Below are positions 24,349-33,692 of a DNA stretch of 64,000 nt, in pieces. The stretch spans positions 1 through 64,000 of the forward strand of contig NZ_JBHYRS010000009.1 in the NCBI RefSeq assembly GCF_047974105.1, given 5' to 3'. Every line of letters begins with the position of its first letter. The stretch's first letter is position 1. A model generated the notes under the pieces. The model made no database searches and was not told the DNA's origin. It saw only the letters and a list, made by a program, of their open reading frames with translations. A program made the translations under genes and the position numbers. Source of the DNA: Mitsuokella sp047974105. Lineage in GTDB: Bacteria; Bacillota; Negativicutes; Selenomonadales; Selenomonadaceae.

Positions 24349-25155
24349 ATGAATATTTTAGAGGAAATCGCCGCCAAACGGCAGCAGTTCAAGGGCAAAA
24401 AGAAGCTGGTCTCCGAGGGCGGCATGGTCGTCGTGCCCGATGACTGCGATTTTAACCGGATTCTCGCGGTTGGGGATATCCACGGCAATTTTACGCGCCT
24501 GCAGTCGCTCTTTGAGCACATCCCCTACGACCCGCAGCAGGACCTGCTGATTTTTCTCGGCGACTACATCGACCGCGGACCCGAGGTGGCCGAAGTCCTG
24601 CAGATGGTCATGAAGCTCAAGGAAAAATTTCCCTATGTCGTCACGCTGACGGGCAACCACGAAGCCATGATGCGCCATTATTTTCAAAATCACAGCATTC
24701 GCGAGCCCATGGACCTGCAGCACGGCTGGCTTAGGAGCGGCGGTCAGGCTACATTTGCGAGCCTCAAAAAGGTTTACGAAAAAGACTGCAGCCTCTACCA
24801 CGAACTTCTGCACTTCGTGCTCTCCCTTGACCATATCGCGGCGGTCGGCGAAACATACCTGTTCACCCATGCTGGTTTTTACTCAAAACTTTCCTATGAA
24901 GAACAGGTCGACGATATGCTCTGGCTGCGCGCGGAATTCTACGAGGAATACGACGGCGAACAGACGGTCATTGTCGGCCATACGCCCGTGCAGTGCTTCG
25001 ACCGCAGCCGCAGCCATCCCCTTAGTTTTCGCAATCACATCATCGACATCGACACCGGCTCCTATCTGCCGGGCGGCCATATCAGCTGTCTCAACGTCCG
25101 GAAAATGAGCTGCTGGCAGAGTGATGACGACGATCTGTTCCAAGAAAAAGAATAA
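24349..25155 (+). CDS. PPP-family serine/threonine phosphatase-like metallophosphoesterase
   Basis: A 268-residue dimetal phosphoesterase. It has the full PPP signature: GDIHGN (42-47), GDYIDRG (71-77), GNHE (102-105), a later FTHAGF and GHTP. These ligate Mn/Fe and position the phosphate, as in lambda phosphatase and bacterial PrpA/PrpB-type enzymes. Substrates may be phosphoproteins or diadenosine polyphosphates; sequence does not decide. The ribosome site is AAGGTG. It converges tail to tail with the DUF2971 gene, with one base between the stops and no visible terminator, so antisense overlap of transcripts is likely. Confidence 0.9.
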   Translation: MNILEEIAAKRQQFKGKKKLVSEGGMVVVPDDCDFNRILAVGDIHGNFTRLQSLFEHIPYDPQQDLLIFLGDYIDRGPEVAEVLQMVMKLKEKFPYVVTLTGNHEAMMRHYFQNHSIREPMDLQHGWLRSGGQATFASLKKVYEKDCSLYHELLHFVLSLDHIAAVGETYLFTHAGFYSKLSYEEQVDDMLWLRAEFYEEYDGEQTVIVGHTPVQCFDRSRSHPLSFRNHIIDIDTGSYLPGGHISCLNVRKMSCWQSDDDDLFQEKE

Positions 25156-25156
25156 T

Positions 25157-26122
25157 TCAGCGCAAAGGAATGTTGCTCTTGCTCACGCGGTCCGCTGCAT
25201 CCGGAATGCCGAATTCCTGCAGCATGCGGATAAAAGCGGCCTCGATGACCTCAGCGTACTGGCTCGGACCGATGATGATTTCTTCGAGAGCGTCGGCGAG
25301 CGGCACGCCCGGACCATCGTCATTTGGTCCTTTGAGCGGCAGTTTGTAGATGATCTGCGGAATGCCGTCAACAACGACAATATCGTGATGCAGATGCCCG
25401 CTGGCCGACTCATGGTAGACAAAGCGCCATTCGCGCTCTTCGTTGAAGCCCGGATTCTTGATGGAAAACAGGGACGTCATGAGCATATTGACGAAATACT
25501 CGAGGACTTTGGCCGGTTCCCGTGTCTGAAGCTCTTCGAGATGCTGTTCGATATTGTCGAGCATCCAGTCGAAGCCCTCTGTAAACTGCGCCTGTGTCAA
25601 GTATTCCACGGGTGTCAGCCGCAGCGGCAGCGGGTCAAGCTGGCCGAAAATGGCTGTCGGCTTCAGGACGACGGCCACGCCGGTCTTGCGGCCATAGGCG
25701 CGCCACATCGAGAGCCGGCCCTTGCCATGTTCGCGCGGCCGGTGCTCCGAGACACATGCGAGATACGTATGCGTAATATAACGCTGCTCATTGTTGTTGA
25801 GGTCGCTCATCATGGAGTCGAGCACATTTTCGCCCCAATCGAGACGCCTGGCAAGCTGCAAAATGCGCTCGCGGCGGTAGTCGGAGCCATACACCGTTTT
25901 ATTGAGCAACTGGATGCCGTAATCGATTTCGCGGTAATCGTTCATGCAGGCAGCCGCCCGCATCCAGAGGGCATGTCCCTTGAGGATATTGATGCCCGTG
26001 CTCGCGCTCGTGTAATAAGCAAAACGCATCTTCTCGAGCCGCGTCTTTTCCAGGCGTCTGGCGTAAATAGGCTGAAAAATTTTGAGGTATTCACCGAGTT
26101 CTTCTATTTTTTCCTTATCCAT
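25157..26122 (-). CDS. DUF2971-family protein
   Basis: A 321-residue soluble protein of unknown function. It shows the usual DUF2971 sequence marks: an N-terminal Y-Y-T/S segment, LWMRAAACMNDYREIDYG, the central RLSMWRAYGRKTGVAVVL, and a C-terminal FNEEREWRFVY segment followed by IIIGPS. It has no transmembrane region. I chose the ATG at 26122, after AGGGGGTG. The frame runs to 26197, across a likely TGC-TATAAT extended -10 at 26177-26182 that would be its own promoter. Biological role is unassigned. Confidence 0.75.
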   Translation of the reverse strand: MDKEKIEELGEYLKIFQPIYARRLEKTRLEKMRFAYYTSASTGINILKGHALWMRAAACMNDYREIDYGIQLLNKTVYGSDYRRERILQLARRLDWGENVLDSMMSDLNNNEQRYITHTYLACVSEHRPREHGKGRLSMWRAYGRKTGVAVVLKPTAIFGQLDPLPLRLTPVEYLTQAQFTEGFDWMLDNIEQHLEELQTREPAKVLEYFVNMLMTSLFSIKNPGFNEEREWRFVYHESASGHLHHDIVVVDGIPQIIYKLPLKGPNDDGPGVPLADALEEIIIGPSQYAEVIEAAFIRMLQEFGIPDAADRVSKSNIPLR

Positions 26123-26227
26123 ACCGCACCCCCTGCTCAGAGTCCGAAAATTCATCTGTTCGATGCTTACGCCTACATTATAGCACAAACAGCACATAGA
26201 TTCGAAAATGCAGCCTTATCAGGATGG

Positions 26228-28030
26228 TTACGAAGCCTGTCCCGCAAACTGCGTCAAATAAAGGTCCCTGTATGGGCCTTCTTTTTTTATGAGTTCCGCG
26301 TGGCTGCCCTGCTGGGCGATATGTCCCTGCTCCATGACGATAATTGTATCGGCATCGCGTATCGTCGAAATGCGGTGTGCGATAATCAGGCAGGTCCTGT
26401 CATGCATCAGGCGCGTCATGGCATCCTGAATCTTTGCTTCCGTGCGCGTATCGACATTCGATGTCGCTTCATCGAGAATCAGGATGCGCGGATTTGCGAG
26501 GCAGGCGCGGCCGATGGCCAAAAGCTGCCGCTGTCCTTCGGACAGGCTGCTGCCAGCTCCCGTCAAAACCGTCTCATATCCTTTGGGCAGATGGCGAATG
26601 AATTCATCGGCATTGGCAAGTTTTGCCGCCCGTTCAATCTCCTCAGTGGAGGCATTTTGTTTCGCATAGGCCAGATTATAATGAACCGTATCCGAGAACA
26701 GCACCGTATCCTGCAAAACAATGCCCACGAGGCCGCGCAGGCTGCTGAGCGAATATTCGCGGATGTCTCTGCCATCGAGCAAAATTTCGCCGCTGTCGAT
26801 TTCGTAAAACCGCATCAGCAGATTGACAATCGTCGTCTTGCCGGAGCCCGTCGCACCGACCAGGGCGATTTTTTTGCCTGCCTCAATCTTCAGATTGAAA
26901 TCATCAATCACACGTTTTTCTGGCACATATGAAAAATTCACATGGCGAAATTCGATGACATCGCGAGTCCGAACCGGCACTTCCGCGCCGCCCTCCGGCT
27001 CACTCTTTTCATCGAGCACGGCAAAAATGCGTTCGGCACCGGCCAGAGCCGTCTCAATCTGCCCGTAAAGCTGGGCAATCTCGTTGATTGGACGCGTGAA
27101 CTGCTTCGAATAGATGATGAAAGCCGAGATGACGCCGACCGTAATCCAGCCCTTTAGGGCAAAATAAGCACCGAAAACCGAAACGATGACAAAGGAACAG
27201 TTGGAAATCATATTCATCAAAGGTCCCATCGAATTGCCGATGCTCTCGGCGCGGATGCCCGTTTTTGTCAAGGCATCCGCGGTCTGCTCGAATTCCTTGA
27301 TGATGCGCTCTTCCCTCGCATACGCCTTGACCGTGCGCACCGCCGTGACTTTTTCCTCCACCATGCCGTTGAGGCTGCCTAAAAGTTCCTGACGGTTGAG
27401 AAAATACTTGCTCATCTTCTTGGCAATCAATTTCGTCGTCAGAACCGTCGCCACGACCGTCAGACAGGTCAAAAGCGTCAAAGGCACGCTGAACGACAGC
27501 ATGACGATGGCCGTGCCGACTAAAGTCAGCACACCGGCAAACAGGGCGCCGAGCGAGGTCGAGATGACACTGGCAATATTGTCGGCATCATTTGTCATAC
27601 GGCTCATGAGGTCGCCATGGGAGTGCCGGTCAATATAAGAGAGCGGCAGCGTGTTGATTTTGTCAAAGAGGTCGCGGCGCAGGCGGCGGATGATGCTCTG
27701 ACTGAGTCTGGCGCTCAGGCGTCCCTGAAAAAAGACCATAACGGCGTACAGGGCACAGGCTGCAAGCATCGAGAGCAGGATGCGGGGCAGAGATGCATAC
27801 GCCGCTTCGGCAATCGCGTCAATGGCCTGACTCTGGAAAATCGGCGCCGCAACGCCGGCTATGACACCGGCCGTGACGACAAAAGTCAGGAGCAGCAAGC
27901 GCAGTCTCTCCGCATGAAAGTATGTAAGCAGGCGCAGGAATGTCGCCCTGCGATGTACGGCTTTTTCGACAGGAGCACCGATACGACGGGGACGGCGAAA
28001 ATAATCTTCTGCTTTTTTTCTTGCTGCCAT
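26228..28030 (-). CDS. Heterodimeric ABC exporter, subunit with canonical Walker B Glu
   Basis: A 600-residue half-transporter with a six-helix membrane domain (about 1-330) and a C-terminal ATPase. Walker A is GATGSGKTTIVNLL. Walker B is ILILDEATSNVD with the catalytic Glu. The signature motif is the deviant LSEGQRQLL. It starts at the A of the preceding gene's TGA (1-base overlap). The complementary defects in its partner identify an asymmetric multidrug- or lipid-type exporter like BmrCD or TM287/288. Substrate is unknown. Confidence 0.9.
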   Translation of the reverse strand: MAARKKAEDYFRRPRRIGAPVEKAVHRRATFLRLLTYFHAERLRLLLLTFVVTAGVIAGVAAPIFQSQAIDAIAEAAYASLPRILLSMLAACALYAVMVFFQGRLSARLSQSIIRRLRRDLFDKINTLPLSYIDRHSHGDLMSRMTNDADNIASVISTSLGALFAGVLTLVGTAIVMLSFSVPLTLLTCLTVVATVLTTKLIAKKMSKYFLNRQELLGSLNGMVEEKVTAVRTVKAYAREERIIKEFEQTADALTKTGIRAESIGNSMGPLMNMISNCSFVIVSVFGAYFALKGWITVGVISAFIIYSKQFTRPINEIAQLYGQIETALAGAERIFAVLDEKSEPEGGAEVPVRTRDVIEFRHVNFSYVPEKRVIDDFNLKIEAGKKIALVGATGSGKTTIVNLLMRFYEIDSGEILLDGRDIREYSLSSLRGLVGIVLQDTVLFSDTVHYNLAYAKQNASTEEIERAAKLANADEFIRHLPKGYETVLTGAGSSLSEGQRQLLAIGRACLANPRILILDEATSNVDTRTEAKIQDAMTRLMHDRTCLIIAHRISTIRDADTIIVMEQGHIAQQGSHAELIKKEGPYRDLYLTQFAGQAS

Positions 28031-29799
28031 CAGGCCTCATCTCCCCTCTCGTCCACGCCGAGCTGCGAAGCACAGATTTCCCGATAAACGGCCGAATCCT
28101 TTAAGAGTTCTGCATGTGTCCCCAAGGCCGCTAGACGGCCGCCATCGAGCACGGCAATCCGGTCAGCACGGCGGGCCGTCGCGATACGCTGGGCCACGAT
28201 GATTTTCGTCAGGAAGCGGCCTTCGGCACGGAGTTTTTCGGTATAAGCGCCAAGTGCCTCGTAAAAAGCAGCTTCCGTGCGCAAATCGAGGGCACTCGTG
28301 CTGTCATCGAGAATCAGGATTTCCGGCCGACGGACGATGGCGCGCGCAAGGGCCAAACGCTGACGCTGCCCGCCTGAAAGGCTCATGCCGCCCTCGGCCA
28401 CTTCCGTATCATAGCCATCCGGCTGCCGCGCAATAAAACCATCTGCCTGCGCAATATGGGCAGCCTCTTTCACCTCGTCAAAGGAGACATCATCCTCGCC
28501 CCACGCGATATTGTCGCGGATGCTCAGGGAGAACAGCTCCGTTTTCTGCAGGACCACGGCCATCTTCTGTCGCAAATCCTTTAATGGATAATCGCGTACA
28601 TCGATTCCATCCACCAAAATCTGCCCTGCTGAAGCATCGTAAAAACGCGGCAAAAGCTTGATAAGCGTGCTCTTGCCCGAACCCGTCGCGCCGACGATAG
28701 CCAGCGTCTCTCCCCGCTTGACAGTCAGCGAGATGTTCGTCAGGACATTTTCCATCTGCGAAGGATAACGGAACGATACATGGTGAAATTCCAAACAGCT
28801 CTCCGTCTTTTGAGGAATTCCGTGCGGGTATCTGCCATCTTCCAGAACAGGTCTTGTCTGTAAAATTTCCTGCAAACGGCGTTTGGAAGTAAGGCCGCGT
28901 GCAAAAAGCTGCAGAATCATCGCGAATATCAAGAGTCCATTTAGAATCTGCACAACATAAGTCAGTGCCGCCATAATCGTGCCGGGACCAATCATGCCTT
29001 CTTTGACATCAAAGGAACCCACGTAAATGACGCCGACCAATGCGAGATTCAGGACGATATTGACGAGCGGCATCAGCCACGCGATGAGCAGCAGCACTTG
29101 CAGCTGCGTCGCCGCCAAATCGTCATTGGCCCTGCCAAAGCGCTGACTTTCGCGTTTTTCCTGATGATAGCCTTTGATGACGCGCGCACCGCTGATATCT
29201 TCCTGCATGATGCCGTTCAGGGCATCGAGCTTCTGCTGCAGCAGCAGGAATAACGGATTGCTCTTCCAAACGACCAGAGAAACCTCGAATAAAACGACCG
29301 GAGTGACCAGCATGGCAATGATGCCAAAGTTCAGGTCAAGCGTCAAAAGTGCGGCTGTGCCGGCTATCAGGAAAGTCGTGCTGCGCACGACACTGCGCAG
29401 CGCAGAACTGACCATTGCCTGTACCTGTGTCGTATCGCTCGTGATGCGCGTAATCAGGGACCCCGTATGGAAAAAGTCAACCTGTTCCAGTGAAAAGTGC
29501 ATGATGCGGCGGAAACAATCCTTGCGGATATCGTTGCCAAAATTCTGTGCGCAGCGATTGACGCAGACCGCCCCCATGACGCCGCAAAAGCCGCCGACCA
29601 GAACCACCAGCACCATCAAAAGGCCTGTTTGAAGCACAAGCTCAGGGTCCGGCAGGCCGCCACGACCAAGGCCCAGAATGCCTTCGTTGACAATCGAAGC
29701 CATCATGCGCGGCTGATAGAGGTCAATGAGTACCTCTGAAATCATAAAACATATGGTAAGCACTGCCGTGCCATAATAAGGCTTAAGATAATGAAGCAT
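28030..29799 (-). CDS. Heterodimeric ABC exporter, subunit with degenerate Walker B
   Basis: A 589-residue half-transporter: six membrane helices, then an ATPase with Walker A GATGSGKSTLIKLL and the canonical signature LSGGQRQRL. Walker B is ILILDDSTSALD, with Asp instead of the catalytic Glu. Together with the deviant signature of the next gene this forms one degenerate and one consensus ATP site, the hallmark of heterodimeric exporters. First gene of the pair, driven by the promoter at 29834-29862. Confidence 0.9.
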   Translation of the reverse strand: MLHYLKPYYGTAVLTICFMISEVLIDLYQPRMMASIVNEGILGLGRGGLPDPELVLQTGLLMVLVVLVGGFCGVMGAVCVNRCAQNFGNDIRKDCFRRIMHFSLEQVDFFHTGSLITRITSDTTQVQAMVSSALRSVVRSTTFLIAGTAALLTLDLNFGIIAMLVTPVVLFEVSLVVWKSNPLFLLLQQKLDALNGIMQEDISGARVIKGYHQEKRESQRFGRANDDLAATQLQVLLLIAWLMPLVNIVLNLALVGVIYVGSFDVKEGMIGPGTIMAALTYVVQILNGLLIFAMILQLFARGLTSKRRLQEILQTRPVLEDGRYPHGIPQKTESCLEFHHVSFRYPSQMENVLTNISLTVKRGETLAIVGATGSGKSTLIKLLPRFYDASAGQILVDGIDVRDYPLKDLRQKMAVVLQKTELFSLSIRDNIAWGEDDVSFDEVKEAAHIAQADGFIARQPDGYDTEVAEGGMSLSGGQRQRLALARAIVRRPEILILDDSTSALDLRTEAAFYEALGAYTEKLRAEGRFLTKIIVAQRIATARRADRIAVLDGGRLAALGTHAELLKDSAVYREICASQLGVDERGDEA

Positions 29800-29833
29800 A
29801 AGCTACCTCGAAACATAAAAATGATATATTTGT

Positions 29834-29862
29834 ATTTTAGCACACGGCGCTAAAAACAGTAA
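29834..29862 (-). promoter_or_regulatory. Promoter of the ABC exporter pair
   Basis: Minus-strand TTACTG (29857-29862), 17-base spacer, TAAAAT (29834-29839), immediately after the glyoxalase terminator. Confidence 0.5.
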
Positions 29863-29864
29863 TA

Positions 29865-29909
29865 AAAAAATCCTGCCGCCCGCAAAAATGCAGGTCAGCA
29901 GGATTTTTT
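29865..29909 (-). terminator. Terminator of the LUD-glyoxalase operon
   Basis: Twelve-base-pair stem (29865-29876 with 29898-29909) plus a smaller inner stem, with A/T runs on both sides. It lies 31 bases after the glyoxalase stop. Confidence 0.8.
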
Positions 29910-29939
29910 CGCAGGGATAGAACTTCCATCCGTTTGGTA

Positions 29940-30308
29940 TCAAAGTTCCGGCGGCAGAATCTCAATCCAGTAATTATCGGGGTCGCTGATAAAGTAGATG
30001 CCCATATCCTTATTCTCGAAGCAGATACAGCCCATTTCCTTATGCTTCTTGTAAGCTGCCTCAAAGTCATCCGTGCGCACGGCAAGATGGAACTCATTTT
30101 CACCGAGGTTGTACGGCTCCTTGCGGTCATGGAGCCACGTGAGTTCGAGCTCATGCGGCGTCTGGCCGCCATCGGAAAGATACGCGAGCGTAAAGCCCGG
30201 CCCCTCGAATTTGCGGACCGGCTTAAAGCCGAGGGCCTCTTCATAGAACTTAAGGCTCTTGTCGAGATTCAGTACATTGAAGTTATTATGTGCAAATTTG
30301 AATTTCAT
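29940..30308 (-). CDS. VOC-family glyoxalase I-like protein
   Basis: A 122-residue vicinal-oxygen-chelate protein of normal glyoxalase I length. Candidate metal ligands are His7, a Glu in HELELTW, the His in EFHLAVRTDD and the Glu in WIEILPPE, the H-E-H-E set of bacterial Ni-type GloA. It may convert the hemithioacetal of methylglyoxal to the lactoyl thioester. It follows the LUD-domain gene by 39 bases in the same direction; both could concern lactate or methylglyoxal metabolism, but that link is inference. Confidence 0.82.
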   Translation of the reverse strand: MKFKFAHNNFNVLNLDKSLKFYEEALGFKPVRKFEGPGFTLAYLSDGGQTPHELELTWLHDRKEPYNLGENEFHLAVRTDDFEAAYKKHKEMGCICFENKDMGIYFISDPDNYWIEILPPEL

Positions 30309-30347
30309 TGTTATTTCCTTTCCATTGTCTATTGACAGGATAGTCTC

Positions 30348-30950
30348 TCAATAACCGAGAGCTTCGCGAATCAGCACGAGTTCACACGCCCCGGCCTGCA
30401 TCGGTTTTTCCCAGATGATGTTGAGACTGCGGCAGATGCGCTCAGGGCTTTTGCAGTCATAGCAATGGTCGGCCTTGACGGCGCACGGTGTCTTGCGATG
30501 CAGCCTTTTGGCATTCAGGGGACTGGCAATGTTGCGTGCGCGGTCGATTGCCGCATGCAAATCCGGAGCGAGCTTGTTCTCGCCGATGACAAAATAAACT
30601 TTTTCATGCTTCGTCAGCGTTGCTGCCACGCGATTGCCGCTGCCATCGATGTTGACAAGTTCGCCCGTCTCAGCCACGCCATTCAGCGAAGTAATATAGA
30701 TATCGGCCAGATAGGCCTTGGCCTTTGCTTCGTCTGCAGGCATGTCCTGACGCCAATGCCAGAACATTTCATTCGCTGGTTTGAGCTTTTCGTAAAGCCC
30801 CATTGCCTCGAGTGTCATCGAACCGCCAAAGCCCACGCTCTTGCCCTTGATGGCTTGTGTCAGGTAATCTGCAGCTTCCTCTTTCGTCGCAAAAACCTTC
30901 AGTTCGATGCCGCGCCACTTCAGATTCTTCGCCAGTGTCTCAAGATCCAT
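30348..30950 (-). CDS. LUD-domain protein (LutC/YkgG-like)
   Basis: A 200-residue protein of the LUD (DUF162) family, with VGFGGSMTLEAMGLYEKLKP, the LNGVAETGELVNIDGSGNRVAA segment and a Cys-rich end (KADHCYDCKSPERICRSL) seen in the stand-alone anaerobic version. LutC-type members belong to lactate-utilisation complexes, but lutA and lutB are absent here, so the electron partner is unknown. I chose the ATG at 30950, after GGAGGTG. First gene in an operon with the glyoxalase, promoter at 31009-31036. Confidence 0.85.
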   Translation of the reverse strand: MDLETLAKNLKWRGIELKVFATKEEAADYLTQAIKGKSVGFGGSMTLEAMGLYEKLKPANEMFWHWRQDMPADEAKAKAYLADIYITSLNGVAETGELVNIDGSGNRVAATLTKHEKVYFVIGENKLAPDLHAAIDRARNIASPLNAKRLHRKTPCAVKADHCYDCKSPERICRSLNIIWEKPMQAGACELVLIREALGY

Positions 30951-31008
30951 ACGGACACCTCCAATCCTAAACTTTCCTAATATATACACATATTCTGCCT
31001 ATGGTTTC

Positions 31009-31036
31009 AGTATAGCAGATTCGCCAAGATAGACAA
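31009..31036 (-). promoter_or_regulatory. Promoter of the LUD-glyoxalase operon
   Basis: Minus-strand TTGTCT (31031-31036), 16-base spacer, TATACT (31009-31014) with TGC before it (extended -10). Confidence 0.6.
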
Positions 31037-31099
31037 GTATGTACTTTTTTATCCTTTCCTATCCTTTTGGGAACCATTCATCCCGCCATTGCGGCTGAC

Positions 31100-31128
31100 T
31101 TTTCAGCCGGCCTGATTCGGCGTATAAT
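31100..31128 (+). promoter_or_regulatory. Promoter of the alpha/beta hydrolase gene
   Basis: TTTTCA (31100-31105), 17-base spacer, TATAAT (31123-31128), about 40 bases before the start codon at 31167. Confidence 0.55.
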
Positions 31129-31166
31129 AGAAGCGTTGAAAATTTTAGAAACTGAGGGATACCCAT

Positions 31167-31934
31167 ATGGAAAAACATTTTGATATCAACGAACAGGGCC
31201 TGAGCATCCGCTGCAAGCTGATCTGCAGCGCAAGTGACAAGACGGCGCGTTCCTTCGAGCATATCGCCATCGTCACACATGGTTTTGGCAGCAATAAAGA
31301 GACAGCCGGCACGGTCAATTTCGGCGAACATCTGACGTCCAAATACAAGGGCTGGGGCGTCATTGCCTTTGACTGGCCCTGCCATGGCATGGATGCGCGC
31401 AAAAAGCTCACCGTTGCCGAGTGCCTGACGTATCTGACCATCGTCACGGAATACGCCAAAAAAGAACTGCAGGCCAAGGACGTCTGCATTTATTCGACAA
31501 GCCTAGGCGGCTATCTGACGCTTCGCTATCTCATCGAAGTCGGCAATCCGTTCCGCCGCATCGCCCTGCGCTGTCCGGCCATCCACATGTACGAGACGAT
31601 GAGCAGCCGCATCCCCGAAGCCGACCACGCCAAACTCAAAAAAGGCAAAGAAATCCAGATTGGCTTTGAACGCAAGATGAAAATCGACCAGTCCTTCCTC
31701 GACGACCTCAAATCCTTCTGCCCGCTCGACCACGAGTATTTTGACTTCGCCGACTCCATGCTGATTCTGCACGGCACGAAGGACGAGATGGTCCCGATTG
31801 AAGATGCGCAGAAATTCGCCGAGGACAATGTCATCGAATTCATTCCCGTTGAAGGAGCAAACCACCCGTTCCAGAATCCGAATCATATGGCTCTGGCCAT
31901 CCACAAGATTATTGAATTCTTCCATGAAGATTGA
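31167..31934 (+). CDS. Alpha/beta hydrolase
   Basis: A 255-residue cytosolic hydrolase. It shows the oxyanion HGFGSNKE segment near residue 37, the nucleophile elbow YSTSLGGY (Ser in S-x-S-x-G rather than G-x-S-x-G), an Asp in HGTKDEMVP and a His in GANHPF close to the C-terminus. This is a complete Ser-Asp-His triad of the esterase/peptidase type. Substrate is unknown. It is monocistronic, with its own promoter and a shared terminator at its end. Confidence 0.85.
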   Translation: MEKHFDINEQGLSIRCKLICSASDKTARSFEHIAIVTHGFGSNKETAGTVNFGEHLTSKYKGWGVIAFDWPCHGMDARKKLTVAECLTYLTIVTEYAKKELQAKDVCIYSTSLGGYLTLRYLIEVGNPFRRIALRCPAIHMYETMSSRIPEADHAKLKKGKEIQIGFERKMKIDQSFLDDLKSFCPLDHEYFDFADSMLILHGTKDEMVPIEDAQKFAEDNVIEFIPVEGANHPFQNPNHMALAIHKIIEFFHED

Positions 31935-31970
31935 GCATGGACAAGATTAATATCGAGATGGATGTCATGC

Positions 31971-32011
31971 AAAAAGCCGCAGGGTCCCAAAATTGGACCC
32001 TGCGGCTTTTT
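31971..32011. terminator. Bidirectional terminator between the hydrolase gene and guaA
   Basis: A 17-base-pair stem AAAAAGCCGCAGGGTCC with its complement around a seven-base loop, with A-run and T-run at the two feet, serving both converging genes. Confidence 0.9.
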
Positions 32012-32038
32012 ATAGGCAGATTTTCTCAGCTGCGAAAA

Positions 32039-33595
32039 TTATTCAAATTCAATCGTAGCCGGCGGTTTGCCCGTGCAGTCGTAGAGCACGCGGTTGACGC
32101 CTTTGACTTCGTTGACGATGCGGCTCGTCGTCTTCTGCAGGACTTCCCACGGCAGCTGGGCGCTCTCGGCCGTCATGAAATCGCTCGTCATGACAGCACG
32201 CAGGGCAATGGCGTAATCGTAGGTACGGCCGTCGCCCATGACGCCGACGCTGCGCATGTTCGTGAGTGCTGCGAAGTACTGGCCGAGGTTCTTGACGCCG
32301 GCTTTGGCGACTTCCTCGCGGTAAATCGCATCGGCTTCCTGTACAATCTTGACTTTTTCAGCCGTGACTTCGCCGATGATGCGGATGCCGAGGCCCGGCC
32401 CCGGGAACGGCTGACGGTTGACGAGGTATTCCGGCAGACCGAGCTCACGGCCGGCAGCACGTACCTCATCCTTGAAGAGCAGACGCAAAGGCTCGACGAT
32501 TTCCTTGAAGTCGACATAGTCCGGCAGGCCGCCGACATTGTGATGGCTCTTGATGACGGCCGACTTGCCGAGGCCGCTCTCGATGACATCCGGATAAATC
32601 GTGCCCTGCACGAGATAATCGACAGCGCCGATTTTCTTGGCTTCTTCCTCAAAGACGCGGATGAATTCCTCGCCGATGATCTTGCGCTTCTTCTCCGGTT
32701 CCGTCACGCCCTTGAGCTTCTCGTAGAAACGGTCTTTGGCATTGACGCGGATGAAATTGAGGTCGTACGGACCCTCAGGACCAAAGACGGACTCAACCTG
32801 ATTGCCCTCATCCTTGCGCAGCAGGCCATGGTCGACGAATACGCAGGTCAGCTGTTTGCCGATGGCTTTTGAAAGCAGAACAGCGGCTACAGACGAATCG
32901 ACACCGCCCGAAAGCGCGCAGAGGGCCTTGCCCTTGCCGATTTTCTTTTTAAGCTCCTCGACCGTCGTCTTGACGAAGGAATCCATCTTCCAGTCGCCCT
33001 TGCATGCGCAGACCTTGTAGACGAAGTTATGAAGCATCTCTTTGCCCTGTTCCGTGTGCATGACTTCCGGATGGAACTGCGTCGCATAGAGACGGCGCTC
33101 TGCATTCTCCATCGCCGCCACCGGGCAGACCGGCGTGAAGGCCGTGACCGTAAAGCCTTCCGGCGCTTTGGCGATGTAGTCCGTATGGCTCATCCAGCAG
33201 ATGCTCTTTTCCTTGACACCTGTGAAGAGCTTCGACTGTTTGCCTTCCTCATTGAGCGTGACTTCCGTCTTGCCGTATTCGCTCGTCGGTGCCGTCTCGA
33301 CTTTGCCGCCTAAGAGGTGAGCCATGAGCTGCGAACCGTAGCAGATGCCGAGCACCGGAATGCCGAGTTCAAAGAGCTCCGGACTGCACGTCACGGCGTC
33401 TTCCGTGTAGACGCTGTTCGGACCGCCCGTCAGGATGATGCCTTTCGGCGCCATCTCGCGGATCTTCTCGAGGGACAGCGACTGCGGATGAACTTCGCAG
33501 TAAACATGATTTTCACGCACACGGCGTGCGATGAGCTGATTGTACTGACCGCCAAAGTCCAGTACGAGAATCATTTCATTTACAGGCTTGCTCAA
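32039..33595 (-). CDS. guaA: GMP synthase (glutamine-hydrolysing)
   Basis: A 518-residue enzyme converting XMP to GMP with glutamine and ATP. The class I glutamine amidotransferase domain has Cys in GICYGSQLMAH and FHPEV. The ATP pyrophosphatase domain has ALSGGVDSSVAA, and the C-terminal dimerisation domain ends KPPATIEFE. The frame starts with TTG at 33595, with AGGAAG upstream; an internal ATG at 33574 is the alternative. An extended -10 (TGC-TATAAT, 33651-33656) lies upstream. I see no purine riboswitch in the short leader. Confidence 0.97.
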   Translation of the reverse strand: MSKPVNEMILVLDFGGQYNQLIARRVRENHVYCEVHPQSLSLEKIREMAPKGIILTGGPNSVYTEDAVTCSPELFELGIPVLGICYGSQLMAHLLGGKVETAPTSEYGKTEVTLNEEGKQSKLFTGVKEKSICWMSHTDYIAKAPEGFTVTAFTPVCPVAAMENAERRLYATQFHPEVMHTEQGKEMLHNFVYKVCACKGDWKMDSFVKTTVEELKKKIGKGKALCALSGGVDSSVAAVLLSKAIGKQLTCVFVDHGLLRKDEGNQVESVFGPEGPYDLNFIRVNAKDRFYEKLKGVTEPEKKRKIIGEEFIRVFEEEAKKIGAVDYLVQGTIYPDVIESGLGKSAVIKSHHNVGGLPDYVDFKEIVEPLRLLFKDEVRAAGRELGLPEYLVNRQPFPGPGLGIRIIGEVTAEKVKIVQEADAIYREEVAKAGVKNLGQYFAALTNMRSVGVMGDGRTYDYAIALRAVMTSDFMTAESAQLPWEVLQKTTSRIVNEVKGVNRVLYDCTGKPPATIEFE

Positions 33596-33692
33596 TTTTT
33601 TTCTTCCTTCCTAATTAAAGCAACACGAACAGGACGTATATCCTGAGAAAATTATAGCATAGAGCACGAAAAAAGGGAACGGTTCGCAATGC

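Noticed and set aside
25121..26932. A 603-codon open frame on the plus strand
   Set aside because: It lies opposite the DUF2971 and ABC exporter genes, which have clear family motifs, start sites and codon use. The plus-strand product has no recognisable domain or ribosome site.
33596..33692. Purine riboswitch before guaA
   Set aside because: The leader is too short and lacks the conserved three-way junction sequences; only a small CAGGA/TCCTG repeat is seen.
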